Assembly (NCBI RefSeq): GCF_051020975.1
Contig: NC_135038.1
Span: 3,222,001 to 3,286,000, forward strand
DNA length: 64,000 nt
Direction of reading: 5' to 3'
From: Osmia lignaria lignaria
Taxonomy: Eukaryota; Arthropoda; Insecta; Hymenoptera; Megachilidae
This document shows positions 58,914-64,000 of this stretch, in pieces. Every line of letters begins with the position of its first letter. Position 1 is the stretch's first letter. Below the pieces are notes generated by a model. It was not told the origin of the DNA. It saw only the letters and a list, made by a program, of their open reading frames with translations, and searched no databases. The position numbers and the translations under genes were made by a program.

Positions 58914-59093
58914 CTAGACGCTTGTTATATTGCCATGGATGGGGCTGTAGGGGCGGAACGTTCTTTAGGCTTCCAAATTTTCAGTTGGAGGGGAAAAGGA
59001 AGCTAAAAATGTATCATTTTCGTGAACTGTTTGTATGCTTGAAAATCAGCTTGAAGATTAAATCTCTTACACGGTAATATAACGAGAGTCTAC
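58914..59093. repeat. PG MITE copy 6, with TA at both edges
   Basis: TAGACGCTTGTTATATTGCC at left, ACGGTAATATAACGAGAGTC then TA at right. The body matches copy 1 (CTTCCAAATTTTCAGTTGGA). Confidence 0.66.
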
Positions 59094-59677
59094 GAAGTAC
59101 TGTAGATACCTCATTATTATTCTTAATAAAAGTTGGCTAATTCCTTATTGGAATAAAAAATGAATCTCGTCAATTTACAATTTTCGATTCAACTTAATTT
59201 AACTTATAATTCTTTTATTTAATCATAAGAAAATAAACATGGTTATAAATCATATTGCTCCTCATTTATTCAACGTTTCAATTACTATTCTGGTTTTCTT
59301 CAGGTATTAAATATACATATTGTGATACGAAGTTAATTTTAACCATATGTGTGTCGTTAATATTGTAAAAATAAATATAAAATTCAGTTATTTTAGCAAT
59401 TATTTTATGTTACACATGATAGTATATAAATTAATTTTTAGATTTATTATATATATTAAAAATTAATTTTGTGACACATATGTATAATTAACACCCAAAG
59501 AAGACCGAAATAATTATCAAAACATTGAATAAATAAAAAAAAAAAACAATGTGATTTATAACGGTATTTATTTTTTTATGACTGCATAAAAGAATAATAA
59601 GTTAAATTGACTAATTGTAAGTAAATAATTATTAAAAATTGGTCAATTATTACCCTTATTATTTAGTAATACATTTC
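59094..59677. other. AT-rich with a hairpin
   Basis: TTAATTTTTAGATTTATTAT and its near-complement at 59,431-59,468 form a hairpin; nothing else seen. Confidence 0.45.
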
Positions 59678-59960
59678 TGATCAAATTAGGCTTCCTTGGG
59701 AAAAATGATGATATCGTTAGTCCCCATAGGCCTGTAGCTCCCCACCACTTGCGTATGGACGAATACGCGGGGAAATTTGAAATAAAATTTATTTATTATT
59801 CATATTTCTCATTTATATACTAAATTTTAAACTATTTAATGACTAAACACTATATTTTTTTGTTTCTTAATCACTTTTAATATTAATATCGTCAAAATTA
59901 CGATCTTGAGAACTGCTTCCACTATATCACCATTTTTTTAAGGAAACCTAATTTGATCAC
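59678..59960. repeat. MITE family S, most complete copy
   Basis: About 283 bp with terminal inverted repeats TGATCAAATTAGGCTTCCTT at the left and AAGGAAACCTAATTTGATCA at the right. It has no coding capacity. Superfamily not determined, since no clear target duplication is seen. Confidence 0.75.
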
Positions 59961-60960
59961 GGTTATACGATTTTATTTTAAAAACTTGAGATGACTTTAG
60001 TGTACTAAAAAAAAAAAAAAACATTAATCAATATTACTAGCTTAACAAAAATAAATGTAGATTAATACTGTTTCAAGTGGGTGAAAAATCCTATGTATAT
60101 AGTGCCATTGCGAACACCCTATATATAAATGTTTTTCACCTGGTTTCTTCGTGGTTGTAAATACTTGTAGGATATATTGTAGAATACGATATTCTCTATT
60201 AACGAAATACGCACTGGAAAGTGTTATAATTTTGCAGTAATGTCGCCAACGTGTTGACTCGTGCCTAACAGTTTTAGGGGGGAGAAAAATCGTGATGACT
60301 TTTCGTGAAATTTTATAAAACTTTTATGTGTACAGTGAAATCGTTTCGCGTCGATAACCAGAAACGTATACGATCCCATAAAACCGGATTTCTTTACGAA
60401 TACAATTTCCTGTGTAGCAATTGCGTCGAAAGGTACCAAGTTCCCTTCTTTTTCATGCTCCGTTCTCACCCCAATCGCATATCCCACCTACTTACGGTGC
60501 GTGTTGCCGGTATAAAGATAAAATCGTCGTCGATGAAAACGAGCTGACATTCTACCACTTTGACGACTAATAGTCCAGGATACATGAGATCACTTACCTG
60601 TAACAGAAAAGAGAAACGTGTTATTAGTACGAGAGCCGTGTAACGATTCAATAACTTCTACTATGGTCTACGAAACACCCGATCGTAGAATTCATGTACC
60701 GGGTGTTTTCGTCACATCTCGGTTCAATTTTAAGGTAAAATATTTGAAATAATTAGATGCTACGAAATTCTCTATAAAATAATATTTTAACGCATTTCCT
60801 GAACCCATCCCTTAAACACCCCATACTCTTTTTCATCATTTTTCAAAATTTGTTAAACTGGAAAGATATAACTTTCTTTTCAAAAACTTTGGTAACACAA
60901 TCATTTGGGAAATTAATCAGACAAAGTTTCGCAATAAAATAAAGATTTTAATTCTGTAAG
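59961..60960. other. Unique region holding the exon candidate
   Basis: 60,220-60,720 is balanced. A hairpin lies at 60,669-60,713 (ACGAAACACCCG against CGGGTGTTTTCGT). Confidence 0.4.
60496..60597 (-). other. Candidate 34-codon exon (weak)
   Basis: On the minus strand a pyrimidine tract and acceptor (TTTCTCTTTTCTGTTACAG) precede 102 nt that stay open in one frame, followed by a donor (GTAAGT at 60,490-60,495). The peptide starts VSDLMYPGLLVVKVV and contains VFIDDDFIFIPATRT, which I do not recognise. The same junction CAG/GTAAGT at 60,592-60,600 could instead be a donor of an upstream exon. No partner exon is seen nearby. Confidence 0.2.
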
Positions 60961-61058
60961 CTAACCCTTAGACTGGGGATGGACCATGGAGAGAGCCCCT
61001 TTTTAAACTTAATTCTGTATTTTATATTTTTCGACCCAGTTTTTCTACGAAGGATTAA
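60961..61058 (-). repeat. PBM MITE copy 26, ~98-bp form
   Basis: GATGGACCATGGAGAGAGCC at left and CGACCCAGTTTTTCTACGAA at right. Confidence 0.58.
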
Positions 61059-61509
61059 TAATCGAAATGTTATTTTGAACTGTGTAGTATCTAATATTTT
61101 ACATATATTTACAAATATTTCTTTTGACAATGAAAATAAAATGAGCGATTTGAAAAAATTATTTCAACAAATAAAATACTTTCTTTTTACAGTTGCGCAC
61201 ACGATTCGAAGTAAAATAAATTATTCACTGTTTAAAATGATATTTTTATCGGCGTTGGTATTTGTTAAGTATTTTTACATAAAATTATACAAAATGTTAA
61301 TAATGAACTTAGACCAACATTGAATTTCAGATTTTACATTTCTCGTTTCAACCCTCGACTGTTGGACGTGGTGGGTGAATTATAACTCAGAATAATGAAA
61401 TATTAATTGATTAATTAAGATCTTCCTTATTAAAGCAGATGACAATCCAATGTAAAAATTCGTATGTCACAAAGATATGGGCAACATGCCACTCAAGGTG
61501 TTACCACGT
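61059..61509. other. No feature seen
   Basis: AT-rich. A 114-codon frame (60,979-61,323) starts inside a PBM copy, so it is not credible. Confidence 0.5.
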
Positions 61510-61640
61510 CGATTGCCACAGTGAAAATGGACACATGTAGAAAAACAGATTGGGAATTAATTATTAAAGATATAAATAATTAACACATCCGGTACCACGT
61601 CGATCAGTAGTGACTTACATGACATTGCGAATTAAATTCG
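61510..61640. repeat. Single-copy relative of the palindrome arm
   Basis: GCCACAGTGAAAATGGACAC, GTAGAAAAACA and CATTGCGAATTAAATT follow the order of 15,455-15,560 (GCCATAGTGAAAATGGATAT; CATTCGCAATTAAATT). It lacks MITE S and 5S, so this segment existed as a dispersed repeat independently. Confidence 0.5.
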
Positions 61641-61713
61641 ATGAAATGATTAGGAGATTAAAATAATAATCATTAAAATAATAGAATTATATTAATAGTA
61701 TAAAATAGCAAAT

Positions 61714-61880
61714 TGAATTATGGAGACAGCCTCAATTTTAATTAAATTTTGTATTTCATTTTTCCAAAATATGAAACTGTTTCGTTCAAAAATTATCCAT
61801 CTAACTTTAGGTCAATATCCTTCTATATATTTTTTAAGTTTAGGTCTCGATGGACCCAGACTACGCTGTTCAAGGGTTAA
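61714..61880 (-). repeat. PBM MITE copy 27, left end lost
   Basis: TATGGAGACAGCCTC leads into the AT-rich body. The right end CTACGCTGTTCAAGGGTTAA is intact. Confidence 0.66.
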
Positions 61881-63160
61881 TTTTCAAATTTGAACTTTTA
61901 ATTTGCCATTTTATGTTATTAGTAAAATAGTAATGCTGTTTAATCCATTGGGTTGCAAATATGCTATTTAAAATAATAATAAATGAACTTCTAATTTAAT
62001 TATCAAGGAAATTATGAAAACACAAGAGTGCAAATTTGCAATACATATTAAATAATCTTACTTTAAATACATTTCTAAAATATACAAAAATTTGATTAAC
62101 GTTATTCTCCTATTACCACTCGTATGAGTTCTAAAATGTATTTTTCTGTCAAAATTCAAACAGTTATGCACTGAAGGGTTGAATAATTAAATACTATTGT
62201 CATAGTTACGTTTTCAGATATGACCCCACCAATATCCTTTTTTTTAACCCTATAAAAACCTAGTGTAATTTAGTGATTTATAATTAAATGTAAAATAAAA
62301 CAAAATTAGAAAAACCATATTGCATAAAATATGCAGATATTAAAATGTTAACATGATTATATTCTTATTGAAACGAAGTTTCAAGTTGCAGTAGACTCTC
62401 GTTATATTGCCAGATGATTTCACATGGGTTTTCAAGCAGAATAGTGGTTTTCAACTACCATAGCCTATGAAGATGACATAAATTAATTAATATATCTATC
62501 TTGATTTTTCTTGAATAGCAGCTTTTATATATCTTAATTTTTCCAAATGAAAGTTCAGAGGGTTGAAAAATTTCTTGCTCGTACAGTCTCGTTTGCGGCA
62601 ATATAACAAGACTACTATAAAATTCAAAAATAGAAACATACAAGAAGTACGTGTAAGACGAATGAAATTTGGAAAAAAAAGAAGAAAAAATGATAGAAAA
62701 GGTTAGAAAAGAAGGGAAAAAAGTGAATGGAATATTTGTTGTAGAAATGGGGTGAGAGAAGGAGAGGAGAGCGGAGATTTAGGCGTGTAATTGGCTCAGC
62801 TGGTGTTGACGCGATCCTATCATCAATACCTCATCAGCCGCCCCCGGGAAACCTGTATCTTCTCTCTCGTCTTCCACCTCCACCCTCATACCCTGATACC
62901 CCCACGTCCCTACATTGGTTACGTCCCTCGGGATTCCCATCGAAGGTGCAACGAATATAAAGTAGTTCTTCTTAAAAAGTAGAAATCGTGAAAAGTTATT
63001 TGATGCATTTCAAGATATAAACGTCTATCAAAGAAATAAGTGAAATATTTTCGACATACAAGGAATGGTAATTGTTTAACATTAGAAAAGATTTAATTTT
63101 CTTCTTATTTAGTCTATAGAATGTTTACGTCGAATTTTGGGAAGAACAAAATACATGTTT
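61881..63160. other. AT-rich DNA plus a PG copy and a small island
   Basis: 62,660-62,780 is purine-rich and 62,800-62,930 pyrimidine-rich, non-repetitive; a 63-codon frame there has no motif. Confidence 0.45.
62389..62616. repeat. PG MITE copy 7
   Basis: CAGTAGACTCTCGTTATATT at left and GCGGCAATATAACAAGACTA at right; about 228 bp. Confidence 0.64.
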
Positions 63161-63447
63161 CTAATTCTTGAACAGCGGAACCTGGGTCAATCGTGACCCA
63201 AACTTACAAAACATATGCAAAAGTTAAATGTATAATTTTTAAATGAAAGGGTCATATGTTGGAAGAATAATTTTTAAAGGAACATTTTTATATATTATAT
63301 TATAATTATAATTTATAATTATATTTTAATTATATTATATTATAATTATAATTTATAATTATATTTTAATTATATTATATTATAATTTAGAAAATGAAAA
63401 TAATATGAAATTGTGGCACCCTTCGTGGTCCGTCGTTCGATGGTTAA
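63161..63447 (+). repeat. PBM MITE copy 28 with AT tandem insert
   Basis: Good ends (CTTGAACAGCGGAACCTGGG and CCGTCGTTCGATGGTTAA). The segment after GGAACA is replaced by a 40-bp tandem repeat. Confidence 0.72.
63291..63387. repeat. 40-bp AT-only tandem repeat inside PBM copy 28
   Basis: Two identical 40-bp units (63,291-63,330 and 63,331-63,370) plus a partial third, A and T only and itself nearly palindromic (ATAATTATAATTTATAATTA). Confidence 0.85.
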
Positions 63448-64000
63448 TATAAGGATAAACGAGTCAATGTTATAATAGACTAATAATTGAATTTTTTTTA
63501 TAGAAGTTTAATGTTACATCAACTGCATAGATTATTAGGTAGTATTCTTTTATATCGTAGATGTGAAAATGAAAATTTTCAAAGTGGCATTTTTATAAAA
63601 AAATGCTAATTCATTCACTGATGAAGACTATTTTCTATCAAATGATTTTGTGCTAATACTTTTGTTAATTTATATTTCAGAATTTAAAATTCAATACAAA
63701 TTAGTAAATTTCAAATGGGAATCATAAGTAAATGAATATTTCAAATAGTAATTGGAAAAATTGGTAAATGGATGAATTGTGAAGAGTGTGCTGGTAACTT
63801 TGCAATTTGTTTATGCGTTAAAATTTACAGAATTAATAAAAAGTCTCTTACTTTTACTCGTACAATTCAAATTACACTTAAATGGAAGGATAATTGCCTC
63901 CAATTTTCATCATACAAAAATAATGGCAACTCTTTATGACTCAAATTAACCCTTTGAAAACGAATTTTTAATACTTATGTTACTGACAATTTTTATACAT
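63448..64000. other. No feature seen
   Basis: AT-rich to the window edge. Confidence 0.5.

Noticed and set aside
1..64000. CRISPR array, operon or bacterial insert
   Set aside because: No spaced short repeats, no dense coding and no ribosome-binding-site-led genes; the sequence is eukaryotic in character.

Overview
This window looks like intergenic or deep-intronic DNA from an insect, most likely a hymenopteran (bee, ant or wasp). The grounds are high A+T with scattered CpG-containing islands, 5S rRNA of animal type, short runs of the insect telomere word TTAGG/CCTAA inside dispersed repeats, and a Tc1/mariner-type DD41D transposase with a DUF4817-like N-terminus, a combination I know from insects. 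The species call is inference. I recognise no intact host protein gene. The only protein homology I can defend is a broken transposase. Open frames of 60-150 codons occur throughout, but none shows a family motif, and many lie in simple, pyrimidine-rich or transposon-derived sequence.

The centrepiece is at 14,977-19,370: a giant imperfect palindrome with two arms of about 1,184 bp, in exact mirror register about position 17,173.5, around a loop of about 2.0 kb. Reading inwards, each arm holds a full 119-nt 5S rRNA gene reading outwards, part of a dispersed MITE (family S), and a ~372-bp end of a DD41D mariner element starting CAGGGTGGTCC. The loop holds the transposase, broken by two frameshifts, two stop codons and an 823-bp solo LTR (TGTGA...TCACA, 4-bp AGTA duplication). 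The two 5S copies are identical, while most of the arm differs by about 3.6 percent. The result is either a composite transposable unit carrying 5S genes in its terminal repeats or an inverted duplication of a 5S-bearing locus.

The rest of the window is densely seeded with small non-autonomous DNA transposons. The main family (here PBM) has about 28 copies of 45-290 bp, ends in TTAA-CCC and looks like a piggyBac-type MITE. Others are pogo/Tigger-type MITEs ('PG', plus one with CAGT ends), a hAT-type MITE with a perfect 8-bp duplication at 37,635-37,889, a mariner MITE at 49,607-50,007, family S, family L (long-TIR foldbacks with CCTAA runs), family P (found next to a PBM copy in all three cases), and several single foldbacks (9,568-10,235; 41,510-41,882; 44,657-44,952; 48,561-49,064; 12,037-12,911). 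Tandem repeats of several periods (9, 40, 56, ~151, ~160 and 280 bp) add to this.

Between repeats lie islands of more balanced, non-repetitive sequence (about 6.0, 22.6, 26.0, 34.5, 35.3, 38.5, 40.8, 43.1-43.9, 48.1, 55.7, 58.0-58.5, 60.3 and 62.8 kb). These are the places where cis-regulatory elements or small exons are most likely. One 102-nt stretch with splice-like borders (60,496-60,597, minus strand) is flagged as a weak exon candidate.
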